A stretch of DNA of 64,000 nucleotides from Bradyrhizobium sp. LLZ17. Its GTDB lineage: Bacteria; Pseudomonadota; Alphaproteobacteria; Rhizobiales; Xanthobacteraceae. The position numbers and the translations under genes are program-made. The stretch is taken from contig NZ_CP165734.1 of assembly GCF_041200145.1 (NCBI RefSeq), forward strand, positions 2,976,001 through 3,040,000, written 5' to 3'. The notes under the pieces are model-generated. The model ran no database searches. It was not told where the DNA came from and saw only the letters and a list, made by a program, of their open reading frames with translations. This document shows, in pieces, positions 30,823 through 41,310 of the stretch; the first letter of the stretch is position 1, and each line of letters starts with the position of its first letter.

Positions 30823-32484
30823 TTACATCGCCTCGTAGTTCGGGCCGCCGCCGCCCTCCGGCGGAACCCAGGTGATGTTGCCGTTGGGATCCTTGACGTC
30901 GCAGGTTTTGCAATGAACGCAGTTCTGGGCGTTGATCTGGAAGCGCGGGCCCGCACTCTCCTCGACCCATTCATAGACGCCGGCCGGGCAATAGCGATTC
31001 GATGGACCGGCAAAGACATCATGCTCGGACATTTTCTGCAGATTCATGTCGGCCACCTTGAGATGGACCGGCTGGTCCTCCTCATGATTGGTATTGGACA
31101 GGAATACTGACGACAGCTTGTCGAAGGTGATCTTGCCGTCCGGCTTCGGGTAATTCTTGGGCGCGTGCTGTTTCGCCGGATCGAGCGTCGCGCGGTCGGG
31201 CTTCGCATGCGACTGGGTGCCGAACATCGAGCCGCCGAACAGCGTGTTGCACCACATGTCGAAGCCGCCGAGCGCAACACCGATCACGGTGCCGAACTTC
31301 GACCACAGCGGCTTGACGTTGCGGACCAGGAAGAGGTCCCGGCCCACGGACGACGAGCGCCAGGCGTTCTCGTAATCGACGATCTCGTCATTGGCGCGAT
31401 TGGCAGCGACGGCGGCCGCGACATGTTCGGCGGCAAGCATGCCGGTGCCCATCGCATTGTGCACGCCCTTGATGCGGGGGACGTTGACGAAACCGGCCGC
31501 GCAGCCGATCAGCGCGCCGCCTGGGAAACTCAGCTTCGGCACCGACTGGTAGCCGCCTTCCGTGATGGCGCGGGCGCCGTAAGCGAGCCGCTTGGCGCCC
31601 TCGAAGGTGCCGCGGATCGCCGGATGGGTCTTGAAGCGTTGGAACTCATCGAACGGCGATAGATACGGATCGTCATAGTTCAAATGCACGACGAAGCCGA
31701 CCGCAACGAGATTGTCGTCGTAGTGATAGAGGAATGAGCCGCCGCCGGTCTTCAGGTCGAGCGGCCAGCCGAAGGAATGCTGGATCATGCCCTTCTGGTG
31801 CTTGGCGGGGTCGATCTGCCAGACTTCCTTCAAGCCGATGCCGAACTTCGACGGCTCGCTGTTGGAGTCCAGCGCGAACTTCGCGATCAGCTGTTTGGTC
31901 AGGCTGCCGCGCGCGCCTTCGGCGAACAGCGTGTACTTGCCGAGCAATTCCATGCCACGGGTAAAGGAGTCCTTTGGCTTGCCATCCTTGCCGATGCCCA
32001 TGTCGCCGGTGGCGATGCCCTTCACCGCGCCCTGCTCGTCATAGAGCACTTCGGCCGCGGCAAAGCCCGGATAGATCTCGACGCCGAGCGCCTCGGCCCT
32101 GCGCGCCAGCCAGCGGCAGACATTGCCGAGCGATCCGATATAGCAGTGATGGTTGTCCATCAGCGGCGGCATGATGAAATTCGGCAGCCTGATCGCGCCG
32201 CCAGCCGTCATCCAGTAGAAGCGGTCATCCTTGACCTGCGTCTTCAGCGGGCAGTCGGAATCCTCGCGCCAGTCGGGGATCAACTTGTCCAGCCCGGCCG
32301 GATCGATCACGGCGCCGGAGAGAATGTGCGCGCCGACCTCGGAGCCCTTCTCCACCACGACGACGTTGAGATCGGCATTGAGCTGCTTCAGCCGGATCGC
32401 GGCCGCCAGGCCCGAGGGGCCGGCGCCGACGATGACGACGTCGAATTCCATGGATTCGCGCGGGGGAAGTTCTTCGATGCTCAT
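30823..32484 (-). CDS. Electron transfer flavoprotein-ubiquinone oxidoreductase
   Basis: 553 aa, the usual size of ETF-QO. It passes electrons from reduced ETF (fatty and amino acid oxidation) to ubiquinone at the inner membrane. The FAD motif VVIVGAGPSGLAAAIRLKQL is at residues 16-35. The C-terminal [4Fe-4S] cysteines appear in CPAGVYEW and in NCVHCKTCDVKDP. The membrane-associating ubiquinone-binding region lies between. Monocistronic by its spacing. Confidence 0.96.
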   Translation of the reverse strand: MSIEELPPRESMEFDVVIVGAGPSGLAAAIRLKQLNADLNVVVVEKGSEVGAHILSGAVIDPAGLDKLIPDWREDSDCPLKTQVKDDRFYWMTAGGAIRLPNFIMPPLMDNHHCYIGSLGNVCRWLARRAEALGVEIYPGFAAAEVLYDEQGAVKGIATGDMGIGKDGKPKDSFTRGMELLGKYTLFAEGARGSLTKQLIAKFALDSNSEPSKFGIGLKEVWQIDPAKHQKGMIQHSFGWPLDLKTGGGSFLYHYDDNLVAVGFVVHLNYDDPYLSPFDEFQRFKTHPAIRGTFEGAKRLAYGARAITEGGYQSVPKLSFPGGALIGCAAGFVNVPRIKGVHNAMGTGMLAAEHVAAAVAANRANDEIVDYENAWRSSSVGRDLFLVRNVKPLWSKFGTVIGVALGGFDMWCNTLFGGSMFGTQSHAKPDRATLDPAKQHAPKNYPKPDGKITFDKLSSVFLSNTNHEEDQPVHLKVADMNLQKMSEHDVFAGPSNRYCPAGVYEWVEESAGPRFQINAQNCVHCKTCDVKDPNGNITWVPPEGGGGPNYEAM

Positions 32485-32621
32485 CTGATCTCAGCCCTTG
32501 AGACGGTTCCTCGGTCGTTTGCGCTCCCTTGTTTCCGATTTTTCCGGGTAGGACAACCACGGAAATGCGTTCCGCTGGGATGCAAGGCGCCCGAAACTGA
32601 TATAGAAGCCTGACTTTCCAA

Positions 32622-33431
32622 ATGATCCCCGAACCCGCACCCACCGTCCGAGAGCTGCTCGCCTTCTATCTGGAGGCCGGTGTCGACTGCGCGCTCGCAG
32701 AAGAGCCGGTAGACCGCCTGGCGGAAATGGATGCTCCGCCTCCGGCCCCGCGTGCGACACCTCCGATCGAGGCCCCGCGGCCTGTCACCGCGCCCGCCGT
32801 GATGCGGGGCGAGGCCGCTCCCGCACCCGAGATCGCCATCGCCTCCGCACGCGATGCCGCGCGCACCGCGCCGACGCTGGAGGCGTTGCGCGAGCTGATG
32901 CAGAATTTCGAGGGCTGCGCGCTGAAGCACACCGCGACTCGGCTGGTGTTCGCCGATGGCAATCCGCAGGCCCGCATCATGTTCGTCGGCGAGGCGCCGG
33001 GCCGCGACGAGGACATCGAAGGACTGCCGTTTGTGGGGCGCAGCGGCAAGCTGCTCGATTTGATGATAGGAGCCATCGGCCTCAACCGCACCAGCGCCTA
33101 TATCGCCAATGTGATTCCGTGGCGGCCGCCCGGCAATCGCACGCCGACGCCGCAGGAGACGCAGATCTGCCTGCCCTTCATTCAACGCCAGATCGAACTG
33201 GTGAATCCCGACGTGCTGGTCACACTCGGCAATCCCGCGACGCAGACGCTGCTCTCGACCCGCGAAGGCATCATGCGCACTCGCGGCCGCTGGTTTGATT
33301 ACGAGACCGGCGCGCGCACGATCCGGGCACTGCCGACGTTCCACCCGGCCTATCTCTTGCGCTCGCCATCCTACAAGCGGCTGGCCTGGCAGGATCTGCG
33401 GGCGATCGCGAAGGTGCTGGCGGGCGCGTGA
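32622..33431 (+). CDS. Uracil-DNA glycosylase, family 4-like, with incomplete Fe-S ligands
   Basis: 269 aa. Removes uracil from DNA. Motif [10 protein letters not shown] is at residues 123-131 and motif [11 protein letters not shown] at 241-249, both as in family 4. Family 4 normally holds a [4Fe-4S] cluster by four Cys. Here C99 and C183 are kept, but the second ligand of CxxC is K102 and the Cys of the usual KCRPPGNR is W167 (PWRPPGNR). The N-terminal ~80 residues are a Pro/Ala-rich linker after a short helical segment. It diverges from the ETF-QO gene. Confidence 0.88.
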   Translation: MIPEPAPTVRELLAFYLEAGVDCALAEEPVDRLAEMDAPPPAPRATPPIEAPRPVTAPAVMRGEAAPAPEIAIASARDAARTAPTLEALRELMQNFEGCALKHTATRLVFADGNPQARIMFVGEAPGRDEDIEGLPFVGRSGKLLDLMIGAIGLNRTSAYIANVIPWRPPGNRTPTPQETQICLPFIQRQIELVNPDVLVTLGNPATQTLLSTREGIMRTRGRWFDYETGARTIRALPTFHPAYLLRSPSYKRLAWQDLRAIAKVLAGA

Positions 33432-33450
33432 GGGACGGATACTCCTTCCT

Positions 33451-33537
33451 CGTCATTGCGAGCGAAGCGAAGCAATCCAGAATCTTTCCCAGGAGGGACT
33501 CTGGATTGCCTCGTCGCAAGAGCTCCTCGCAATGACG
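33451..33537. repeat. Intergenic palindromic repeat (CATTGCGAGCGAAGC family), copy 3
   Basis: CGTCATTGCGAGCGAAGCGA with AATCCAGA, against CTGGATTGCC and CTCGCAATGACG. Same architecture as 23658-23735, somewhat eroded in the right arm. It lies between convergent genes. Confidence 0.85.
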
Positions 33538-33557
33538 GCGGAGAGAGCCGCGCGCGC

Positions 33558-35066
33558 CTATGTCCCCTTCGGCCGCACAATGGCCCAGCCGATGCGCAGG
33601 AGCTGCTGGCGTCCGGTCACCAGCCATTCGAAGGCGCGCGGCACTTCCGGCACGATGTCCGGAAAACGCTTGAGGATATCGGGCGGCGGGGTGCCGGCAG
33701 TGTCGGAGGCGCGCCAGACCACCACGCCGCCAGTCTCGGCGAAGCGCGCGGGCGTCATCCACGGCGTGCGCGTGGGCTCGGCATCGATGAAGAGATGCGG
33801 CCGGCCGGAATGCAACGTGATCAAGCTGGCAAGCTGCGTCTCGCCGGCGACCGCGCGGAGGCGGTGATTGGTGCGGCGGGCAAAGCTGTCGTCGAAGAAG
33901 TCCGAGATCGCGCGCGCCGGCATCGAGGTCGCGATCTCGCCGGTGCCGCTCCAGGGCAGAAACAGCACCGCCAGCGCGACGCCGGCGGCGGGGGCGACGA
34001 TTGCGGCGGCCCACACCGTGCGCAACATCCGGGCACGGCGCATCGCGATGAGATCGCCGGCCGCCACGACCACGGCGAGGCCGGACATCACCAGCACGAC
34101 CCCGGCACCAGCGACGACAGCCTCGAGCCCGAGCAGGCCGGAGATCAGGACCGCGCCGATCACCGGGGCGAGCGCAAAGAAATAGACGAAGTTGCGCGCG
34201 AGTGGCTCAACCGGCGGCCGGTAGATGATGGGCGCTTCCTCGCTCTTGCCGGCGAACAGGCCGGTGTTGAGGAACGTCAGCACCGGGATCGCCGCCGTGC
34301 CGAGCACGAGCCCGCCGAACAGCCAGGCCGCGTGCAGCGCGCGGGCGTTCAGGTCCGAGATTTGCGGCAAGGCCGGCAGGACAAGCGTCTCCGCACGCAT
34401 CAACCAGACCGCATAGGGCAGCGCCAGCACGGCGACCACGATCAGCGCAAACAGCGGATCGAGCGCGCGCAGCGTCTTGCGGCCACGCGCAGTCGAGAAC
34501 GCAAAGATCACGAGCAGCATGAGCAGGAAGATCGCGGCGGGCGTGGTCAGCAGCAACAAGCCTGCCTCGATCGACCAGGCGAACCAGGCGTTGCCGCGAC
34601 GCTGGCCGATGATCTGCCAGGAATGCAACAGCAGCAGCGTCCAGAGCGGCCGCGCCAGTATCAAGGGGCCGAAGTCGAGCGCGGGCGAGGAGAAGGCCAG
34701 CGCAGTCATGGTCAGCAGCACGGCGAGCACCGCATGCTGGGTGCCGACCACGGCGCGCGCGAGATGGTAAAGCGCGACGAAGGTCGCGATCTCGCACAGT
34801 TCGGCCAGGACATAGACGCCCAACATGTGGCCGCCGGCGGCGCGATAGGCGATGTCGGCGAGCCAGAGCGGCAGCGGCGGGCCAAGATCGGTGCCGACCT
34901 GGTATTCGCGGCCAAAGGCCAGCAGCGTCGCCAGGTTGCCGGGCGGGCTGCGGTAGAACATCAGCGCCACCAGCAGCCACATCGCGGCCTGCAACAGCAC
35001 GGCGATCCATACGATCAGCCGCGGCCGGGCGCGAATGAGCTCGATGACCAGGGAGGTAAACCGCAT
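33558..35066 (-). CDS. Multi-pass membrane protein, probable GT39-like glycosyltransferase
   Basis: 502 aa from ATG 35066 (an upstream TTG at 35090 is possible). About ten hydrophobic segments in the first ~400 residues, then a soluble C-terminal domain of ~110. The first loop has FGREYQVGTDLGPPLPLWL, matching the E/D-x-Y...G-PPL-x-x-W pattern of GT39/ArnT-type lipid-linked sugar transferases, so envelope glycosylation is the best guess. The evidence for activity is limited to this motif and the topology. Confidence 0.7.
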   Translation of the reverse strand: MRFTSLVIELIRARPRLIVWIAVLLQAAMWLLVALMFYRSPPGNLATLLAFGREYQVGTDLGPPLPLWLADIAYRAAGGHMLGVYVLAELCEIATFVALYHLARAVVGTQHAVLAVLLTMTALAFSSPALDFGPLILARPLWTLLLLHSWQIIGQRRGNAWFAWSIEAGLLLLTTPAAIFLLMLLVIFAFSTARGRKTLRALDPLFALIVVAVLALPYAVWLMRAETLVLPALPQISDLNARALHAAWLFGGLVLGTAAIPVLTFLNTGLFAGKSEEAPIIYRPPVEPLARNFVYFFALAPVIGAVLISGLLGLEAVVAGAGVVLVMSGLAVVVAAGDLIAMRRARMLRTVWAAAIVAPAAGVALAVLFLPWSGTGEIATSMPARAISDFFDDSFARRTNHRLRAVAGETQLASLITLHSGRPHLFIDAEPTRTPWMTPARFAETGGVVVWRASDTAGTPPPDILKRFPDIVPEVPRAFEWLVTGRQQLLRIGWAIVRPKGT

Positions 35067-35165
35067 GCAACGTCCGAAAGATGCAGCCAACCCGTCCAGC
35101 CGGCCCTATTCGCTCACGATTGTTTTGATAAAGGGCACTGCGCGTCGTGGCAACGACAGTCTGCT

Positions 35166-35999
35166 CTAGAGGCTGGCGGACGCATCGATTTCGATGGCCG
35201 CTTCCACCTGCATCTCGGCCTCGGCGACAGCAAACAAGTCCTGCACCGGCTCGACCGTCCAGGGCATGTGCTTGGCGCGGGCGGCGACGACGGGGGCGAA
35301 GAAGCTGCGGTGGTGCACGGTGGGCCCGAGGCGGTCGAGGGCATCGAGATGCTCCGGAACGGCATAGCCCTTGTGCTGCTCGAAGCCGTAGCCCGGGCAG
35401 TCCTGCGCCAGCGCGCACATCAGCCGGTCGCGCGTCACCTTTGCGATGATAGAAGCTGCCGCGATCGACAGGACGATGCCGTCGCCGCCGATCACGGCCT
35501 CACAGTCGCAGGTGGTATCCAGACGGTCGCGACCATCGACAAACACGTGGCGTGGCGGCTCGGGCAGCGCCACCACCGCGCGCTTCAAGGCCCAGAGCGA
35601 GGCGCGCAGGATATTGTCGCGGTCGATGCGGGAGCGCGAGGCGACCGCGACGGAGACCTGCGCCGTCGCGCAGATCTTGTCGAACAGTTTTTCACGTTCC
35701 TCCGCGGTCAGGCGCTTGGAATCGTCGATGCCGCGCGGAATGCGGTCGGGATCGAGAATTACCGCAGCCGCCACCACGGGACCGGCGAGCGGGCCGCGGC
35801 CGGCCTCGTCGCAGCCGGCGACCGGCCAGATGCCGCGCTTGATCAGCGCGCGCTCGCGGCGGAAGCTCGGCGAAGCAACCGCGATGACGCTTTTCTTGGC
35901 CGCACCCTTGCCCGGCTCGGCATTCCCGATCGAAGCCTTCTCAGGCTTTTGAGGCGCGACCTTCTTGGCCGGCTTGCTGACGGACTTGTCCCGAATCAT
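35166..35999 (-). CDS. rnhB: Ribonuclease HII
   Basis: Removes ribonucleotides and RNA from RNA-DNA hybrids. 277 aa from ATG 35999 ([13 protein letters not shown]). A Lys/Pro/Ala-rich tail of ~50 residues precedes the catalytic domain. The domain shows [18 protein letters not shown] with the first Asp-Glu pair, a middle DGRDRLD, then IAKVTRDR with the third acidic residue, and YGFEQHKGY. All catalytic residues are present. It follows the radical SAM gene on the same strand. Confidence 0.95.
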   Translation of the reverse strand: MIRDKSVSKPAKKVAPQKPEKASIGNAEPGKGAAKKSVIAVASPSFRRERALIKRGIWPVAGCDEAGRGPLAGPVVAAAVILDPDRIPRGIDDSKRLTAEEREKLFDKICATAQVSVAVASRSRIDRDNILRASLWALKRAVVALPEPPRHVFVDGRDRLDTTCDCEAVIGGDGIVLSIAAASIIAKVTRDRLMCALAQDCPGYGFEQHKGYAVPEHLDALDRLGPTVHHRSFFAPVVAARAKHMPWTVEPVQDLFAVAEAEMQVEAAIEIDASASL

Positions 36000-36063
36000 G
36001 GCCGGGATCGTGCGCACGCGCCTCCGGCCAGCGCAACCGGGAACCCCGGGCAATTCCCGTTAT

Positions 36064-37239
36064 TCAACGACTCCTCCAGAACAGACTGAGCTGATCGCCC
36101 TCCCGCTTCGGCCTCGCAAAATGATCAATCGTCAGCTTGGAGCGGCGCTTGTTCAGCCCGAGCCTCTCGCAGGCGATCTCGAAGCGGCGGCCGATGGTCC
36201 AGGCCATCGGGCCGGTGCCCTTCATCCGCTCGCCCCATTTGGCGTCGTAGTCGCGACCGCCGCGCATGTCGCGGATCAGCGTGAAGACGTGGCGGTAGCG
36301 GTCCGGATAGTTCGCCATCAGCCATTCGCGGAAGAGATCGCGGACCTCCAGCGGCAGCCGCAGCAGCACGTAGGAGGCTTCCTTGACGCCGGCATGGGCG
36401 GCGGCATCGAGAATACGCTCGATCTCGGAATCGTTCAGCGCGGGGATCACCGGCGCCACCATGACGGTGGTCGGAATGCCGGCCTCCGAGAGCTGCTTCA
36501 GCGCCTCCAGCCGCTTCGGCGGCGTCGAGGCGCGCGGCTCCATGGTGCGCGCCAGCTTGGGATCGAGCGAGGTAACGGAGATTCCGACCTTGGCGAGGTT
36601 GCGCCTGGCCATCCGCGCGAGAATGTCGATGTCGCGCAAGACCAGCGCCGATTTGGTGACGATGCCGACGGGATGGCCGGTGCGCTCCAGCACCTCCAGA
36701 ATGCCGCGCATGATTTTGCGCTCGCGCTCGATCGGCTGGTACGGATCGGTGTTGGTGCCGATCGCGATCATCCGCGGCTCGTAGCCGGCCGCGGCGAGTT
36801 CCTTCTCCAGCAGCGCCGGCGCGTCGGGCTTCACGAACAGCTTTGACTCGAAATCGAGCCCCGGCGACAGGCCGAGATAGGCATGCGTCGGCCGGGCGAA
36901 GCAATAGACGCAGCCATGCTCGCAGCCGCGATAGGGATTGATCGAGCGATCGAAACCGATGTCCGGAGAATCGTTGCGGGTGATCACCTTGCGCGAGGTG
37001 TCGATGGCCACCGTGGTCTTGAACGGCGGCAAATCTTCGAGGCTTTGCCAGCCGTCGTCGAAGGCGACGCGCGCCTCGGCCTCATAGCGGCCGCTGGCGT
37101 TGGATTGCGCGCCCCGGCCTCGCCTGCGCTGGCGGTCGATGGCGACCGCCAGCTCAGGAAAGTCGGAAGCCGCACCCGCCGGCTCGGAGGGCGCCGTGAC
37201 CGGCAGGTGCTTGAGAGCATGAGAGGATGCTGGACTCAT
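36064..37239 (-). CDS. PA0069-type radical SAM protein
   Basis: 391 aa. The radical SAM cluster motif is CEHGCVYCFAR (Cx3Cx2C) at about residue 108, preceded by DRSINPYRGC as in the PA0069/SplB-like group. Barrel motifs follow: IAIGTNTDPYQPIER, GIVTKSALVLRD, SVTSLDPKLA. Members of this group are widely conserved but their reaction is unknown. The N-terminal ~70 residues are variable and basic (DRQRRRGRGAQSNASGRYE). It lies 64 bp upstream of rnhB on the same strand. Confidence 0.9.
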   Translation of the reverse strand: MSPASSHALKHLPVTAPSEPAGAASDFPELAVAIDRQRRRGRGAQSNASGRYEAEARVAFDDGWQSLEDLPPFKTTVAIDTSRKVITRNDSPDIGFDRSINPYRGCEHGCVYCFARPTHAYLGLSPGLDFESKLFVKPDAPALLEKELAAAGYEPRMIAIGTNTDPYQPIERERKIMRGILEVLERTGHPVGIVTKSALVLRDIDILARMARRNLAKVGISVTSLDPKLARTMEPRASTPPKRLEALKQLSEAGIPTTVMVAPVIPALNDSEIERILDAAAHAGVKEASYVLLRLPLEVRDLFREWLMANYPDRYRHVFTLIRDMRGGRDYDAKWGERMKGTGPMAWTIGRRFEIACERLGLNKRRSKLTIDHFARPKREGDQLSLFWRSR

Positions 37240-37449
37240 GAAGCCAAGATAGCACGACGAAAGAACAAATCAAGAACACAAACAAAAAACTGGAAAACAA
37301 TCCCATGCAAAGTAGCCGCCCAAATTTCGGGCGCGGTGACTTGACGTCCCGCAACACGGCTGTCCCGGGCATCACGTCTGATGCCGGTCGGGGATCAATC
37401 GTCGCGCAACATGGTTGGTGACGAGCGCTGGGTGAAAGTCGGCAGGAAC

Positions 37450-39864
37450 ATGACAATCCAACAAAAAACGACCGCCGCGAGCGGCGACCTCGATCTCCTC
37501 GATCGCTACTGGCGCGCGGCGAACTACCTTTCCGTCGGGCAAATCTATCTTCTGGACAACCCGCTGCTGCGCGAGCCGTTGCGGCCGGAGCACATCAAGC
37601 CGCGTCTGCTCGGCCATTGGGGCACCACGCCCGGCTTGAACTTCATTTACGCCCATCTCAACCGGGTGATCCGCGCGCTGGACCTGAATGCGATCTATAT
37701 CTGCGGTCCCGGTCATGGCGGACCGGGCATGGTCGCCAACACCTATCTCGAAGGCAGCTACAGCGAGATCTATCCCGACATCGCGCGCGACGCGGACGGA
37801 TTGCGCAAGCTGTTCAGGCAGTTCTCCTTCCCGGGCGGCATTCCGAGCCACGCCGCGCCGGAAACGCCGGGTTCGATCCATGAAGGCGGCGAGCTCGGCT
37901 ACGCGCTGGTCCACGCCTATGGCGCGGCCTTCGACAATCCCGACCTGCTCGTGGCCTGCGTCGTCGGCGACGGCGAGGCCGAGACCGGGCCGCTCGCGGC
38001 GTCCTGGCACTCGAACAAGTTCCTCAATCCCGCGCATGACGGCGCGGTGCTGCCGATCCTGCATCTCAACGGCTACAAGATCGCCAACCCGACCGTGCTC
38101 GGGCGGATGCCCGACAGCGAGATCCGCGAGCTTTTTCGCGGGCTTGGCCATGAGCCGCTGTTCGTCGAGGGCGACGATCCCAAATTGATGCACCGGATCA
38201 TGGCGGATGCGCTCGACGTCGCGCTCGCCAGCATCCGCTCGGTCCAGCGGCATGCTCGCGACGGGCGCAAAAACGTCGAGCGGCCGCGCTGGCCGATGAT
38301 CGTGCTGCGCAGCCCCAAGGGCTGGACTGGCCCCAAGGAGGTCGACGGCCTCAAGGTCGAGGGCTTTTGGCGCGCGCATCAGGTTCCAGTCTCGAACTGC
38401 CGCGAGAATCCGGCGCATCTGAAACTGCTCGAAGACTGGATGCGCAGCTACGAGCCGGAAAATCTCTTCGACGCGAACGGCACGCTCATCCCCGAGCTTC
38501 AGGTGCTGGCGCCCGAAGGCAGCCGCCGCATGGGCGCCAATCCGCACGCCAATGGCGGGCTGTTGAAGAAGGAGCTGAAGCTGCCTGACTTCCGCAGTTT
38601 CGCGGTGGACGTGCCGGAGCCGGGCGGCGTCATCGCAGAAGCCACGCGCGAGCTCGGCAAATTTCTGCGCGACGTCATCCGCCTCAACGCGCAGACGCGC
38701 AACTTCCGCATCGTGGGACCGGACGAGACCGCGTCAAACCGGCTCGATGCGGTGTTCGAGGCGACCGAACGAGTGTGGATGGAGCCGATCGAACCTTACG
38801 ACGTGCATCTCGCGCAGGACGGCCGCGTGATGGAGGTCTTGAGCGAGCACCTTTGCCAGGGCTGGCTCGAAGGCTACCTGCTCACCGGACGGCACGGCTT
38901 GTTCTCGTGCTACGAGGCCTTCATCCACATCGTGGATTCCATGTTCAACCAGCACGCCAAATGGCTCAAGGTGACGCGGCATTTGCCATGGCGGCGCCCG
39001 ATCGCCTCGCTCAACTATCTCCTGACCTCGCATGTCTGGCGCCAGGACCACAACGGCTTCAGCCATCAGGATCCCGGCTTCGTCGATCTCGTCGCCAACA
39101 AGAAGGCCGACATCGTCCGCATCTATTTCCCGCCCGACGCCAATACGCTGCTATGGATCGCCGACCATTGCCTGCGCACCTACGATCGCGTCAATGTCAT
39201 CGTCGCCGGCAAGCAACCTGCCCCCCAATGGCTCTCGATGCGAGACGCGGCCACGCATTGCGACGCCGGCATCGGCATCTGGACTTGGGCGGGCACGGAG
39301 GAGGCGGGCCACGAGCCCGACGTGGTGATGGCCTGCGCGGGCGACGTGCCGACGCTTGAGACGCTCGCCGCCGTCGACCTTCTGCGCAATGCGTTGCCCG
39401 AGCTGAAGATGCGCGTCGTCAACGTCGTCGATTTGATGACGCTGCAACCGAAGGAGCAGCATCCGCACGGCCTCGCGGATCGCGACTTCGACACCTTGTT
39501 CACGCGCGACAAGCCGGTGATCTTCGCCTATCACGGCTATCCTTATCTCATCCACCGGCTGACCTATAACCGCACCAACCATGCCGGCATGCATGTGCGC
39601 GGCTTTGCGGAGGAAGGCACCACGACGACGCCGTTCGACATGGTCGTGCTCAACGAGCTCGACCGTTACCATCTCGCGATCGAGGCCATCGAGCGCGTGC
39701 CGGGTCTTGCGGCCAGGGCCGCCGACGTGAAACAGCACTTCCGCGACAGACTGATCGAGCATTCGCACTATGTGCGCGAACACGGCGAGGACATGCCGGA
39801 GATCCGCGACTGGGTCTGGCAGAACAGCGCAGGCGGCAAGACTCCGGCCGAAGCCGGCGATTGA
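37450..39864 (+). CDS. xfp: Phosphoketolase (xylulose-5-phosphate/fructose-6-phosphate)
   Basis: TPP enzyme splitting xylulose-5-P or fructose-6-P with phosphate to acetyl phosphate. 804 aa from ATG 37450 (AGGAAC upstream), normal length. Seen: [38 protein letters not shown], the TPP/Mg loop [26 protein letters not shown] and the C-terminal [15 protein letters not shown]. It overlaps the acetate kinase region closely (9 bp from stop to ATG), so acetyl phosphate is passed on to ATP and acetate. Intergenic 37240-37449 is AT-rich and holds a GGCATC-ACGTCT-GATGCC palindrome at 37368. Confidence 0.96.
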   Translation: MTIQQKTTAASGDLDLLDRYWRAANYLSVGQIYLLDNPLLREPLRPEHIKPRLLGHWGTTPGLNFIYAHLNRVIRALDLNAIYICGPGHGGPGMVANTYLEGSYSEIYPDIARDADGLRKLFRQFSFPGGIPSHAAPETPGSIHEGGELGYALVHAYGAAFDNPDLLVACVVGDGEAETGPLAASWHSNKFLNPAHDGAVLPILHLNGYKIANPTVLGRMPDSEIRELFRGLGHEPLFVEGDDPKLMHRIMADALDVALASIRSVQRHARDGRKNVERPRWPMIVLRSPKGWTGPKEVDGLKVEGFWRAHQVPVSNCRENPAHLKLLEDWMRSYEPENLFDANGTLIPELQVLAPEGSRRMGANPHANGGLLKKELKLPDFRSFAVDVPEPGGVIAEATRELGKFLRDVIRLNAQTRNFRIVGPDETASNRLDAVFEATERVWMEPIEPYDVHLAQDGRVMEVLSEHLCQGWLEGYLLTGRHGLFSCYEAFIHIVDSMFNQHAKWLKVTRHLPWRRPIASLNYLLTSHVWRQDHNGFSHQDPGFVDLVANKKADIVRIYFPPDANTLLWIADHCLRTYDRVNVIVAGKQPAPQWLSMRDAATHCDAGIGIWTWAGTEEAGHEPDVVMACAGDVPTLETLAAVDLLRNALPELKMRVVNVVDLMTLQPKEQHPHGLADRDFDTLFTRDKPVIFAYHGYPYLIHRLTYNRTNHAGMHVRGFAEEGTTTTPFDMVVLNELDRYHLAIEAIERVPGLAARAADVKQHFRDRLIEHSHYVREHGEDMPEIRDWVWQNSAGGKTPAEAGD

Positions 39865-39872
39865 CGGCAGCC

Positions 39873-41051
39873 ATGTCGGACACCGTTCTGGTTCTCAACT
39901 CCGGATCGTCGAGCATCAAGTTCGGCCTGTTCGAGCTGTCGGGGTCCGATCCCGCCCTGCTCTGCAAAGGACTGCTCGACGAGCACGAGACGAAGCCTCG
40001 ACTCGCCGTGAAGAGCCCGGCGGGCGAGACCCTGTTCGACAAGCAACGCACAGAGGCGGATACGGGCAGCGGTCACCTGTTCGCAGACGTGCTTGGGTTT
40101 ATCGAAGAGCATTTCGGCGAGCGCCACTTGCGTGCCGTGGGCCATCGCATTGTCCATGGTGGGCCAGACTATTCACGGCCGGTCGAACTGACGGAAGACG
40201 TCTACGCGAAGCTTGAAGCGCTGACGCCGCTGGCGCCGCTGCACCAGCCGCGCTGTCTCGCGCCGGTCCATACGATCCGGGCGATCCGGCCCGAGTTGAG
40301 GCAGATCGCCTGCTTCGACACCGCCTTCCACCATGGTCTGAGGCCGCCCGCGAGCCGCTTCGCCATTCCGAGACGCTATGAAGAGCGCGGCATCTGCCGT
40401 TACGGCTTTCACGGCCTGTCGTTCGAATATGTCGCAGGCCGGCTCGCGGACATCGCGCCCGAGCTTGCCGCCAAGCGCACCGTGATCGCCCATCTCGGCA
40501 ACGGCGCGAGCCTCTGCGCGCTTCGCAACGGCCGCAGCGTCGACACCACCATGGGACTGACGCCGCTCGACGGATTGATCATGGGCACGCGCTGCGGCAC
40601 CATCGACCCCGGCGTCCTGCTCTATCTGCAACAGCACGAGAAGATGTCGGTCGAGGACGTGCAGCACCTGCTCTATCAGGAGTCGGGCCTGCTTGGGGTA
40701 TCCGGCATCTCCGCCGACATGCGCTCGCTGCTTGCGAGCGGCGAGGCTGCGGCAAAGGAAGCGATCGATCTCTTCACGTTCCGTGCGGCGCAGGAGGTCG
40801 CAGTCATGGCGAATACGCTTGAAGGGCTGGATTGCCTAGTCTTCACCGGAGGGATCGGCGAGCACGCGCCGCAGATTTGCAGCATGATCGGTGAGCGGCT
40901 GGCATGGCTCGGCGCGCGCATCGATCCCATCGCAAATGACGCGGCGCACGAGTGCATCAGCGGCAGCGACAGTGCCGTCGACATCTTCGTCATCCCGACC
41001 AATGAGGAATTGATGATCGCGCGACATTGCGCGGCGGTGTTGCAGCGATGA
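39873..41051 (+). CDS. ackA: Acetate kinase
   Basis: Makes ATP and acetate from acetyl phosphate supplied by the phosphoketolase just upstream. 392 aa from ATG 39873 (MSDTVLVLNSGSSSIKFGLF, the ASKHA phosphate-1 loop); a TTG at 39861 overlapping the xfp stop is an alternative. Other conserved parts: AVGHRIVHGG, YGFHGLSFEYVA, AHLGNGASLCA, MGLTPLDGLIMGTRCG, and FTGGIGEHA. All usual catalytic residues are there. Two-gene operon with xfp. Confidence 0.97.
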   Translation: MSDTVLVLNSGSSSIKFGLFELSGSDPALLCKGLLDEHETKPRLAVKSPAGETLFDKQRTEADTGSGHLFADVLGFIEEHFGERHLRAVGHRIVHGGPDYSRPVELTEDVYAKLEALTPLAPLHQPRCLAPVHTIRAIRPELRQIACFDTAFHHGLRPPASRFAIPRRYEERGICRYGFHGLSFEYVAGRLADIAPELAAKRTVIAHLGNGASLCALRNGRSVDTTMGLTPLDGLIMGTRCGTIDPGVLLYLQQHEKMSVEDVQHLLYQESGLLGVSGISADMRSLLASGEAAAKEAIDLFTFRAAQEVAVMANTLEGLDCLVFTGGIGEHAPQICSMIGERLAWLGARIDPIANDAAHECISGSDSAVDIFVIPTNEELMIARHCAAVLQR

Positions 41052-41065
41052 ACGCTCGTTCGATT

Positions 41066-41158
41066 AGGTATCCTGGGCAAAGCGAAGCGTGCCCACCATT
41101 CAGTGTTCGCGATGAAGGTGGTGGGCACGGCGCAAGTGCGCCTTTGCCCACTCTACGA
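41066..41158. repeat. Intergenic palindromic repeat (GTGGGCAAAG family), copy 2
   Basis: TGGGCAAAGCGAAGCGTGCCCACCA on one arm (written here as TGGGCAAAGC and GTGCCCACCA) against GGTGGGCACGGCG and CGCCTTTGCCCA on the other. Diverged relative of 19892-19989. Confidence 0.8.
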
Positions 41159-41174
41159 TTCCAGACTCGTGGAG

Positions 41175-41245
41175 ACATACCCTTCACCCAGGTGAGTTTG
41201 CGTCTCCTCACGGTGCTGCCCTCTCCCACAAGGGGCGAGGGCACG
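41175..41245. repeat. Intergenic repeat (CCCTCGCCCCTTGTGGGAGAGGG family), partial, inverted
   Basis: Contains CTGCCCTCTCCCACAAGGGG then CGAGGGCAC, the reverse complement of the start of the copies at 43981 and 51047. Confidence 0.75.
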
Positions 41246-41310
41246 GTCACGCGCATCTCGCTCGCGGACCGGATTGCTCCAGCGACGCGCCTGTGCGGAC
41301 TTCTTCCTGC

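Noticed and set aside
33456..36089. 877-codon open frame opposite the GT39-like and rnhB genes
   Set aside because: Arg/His/Gln-rich translation without any domain, fully antisense to two recognisable genes; a product of high GC.
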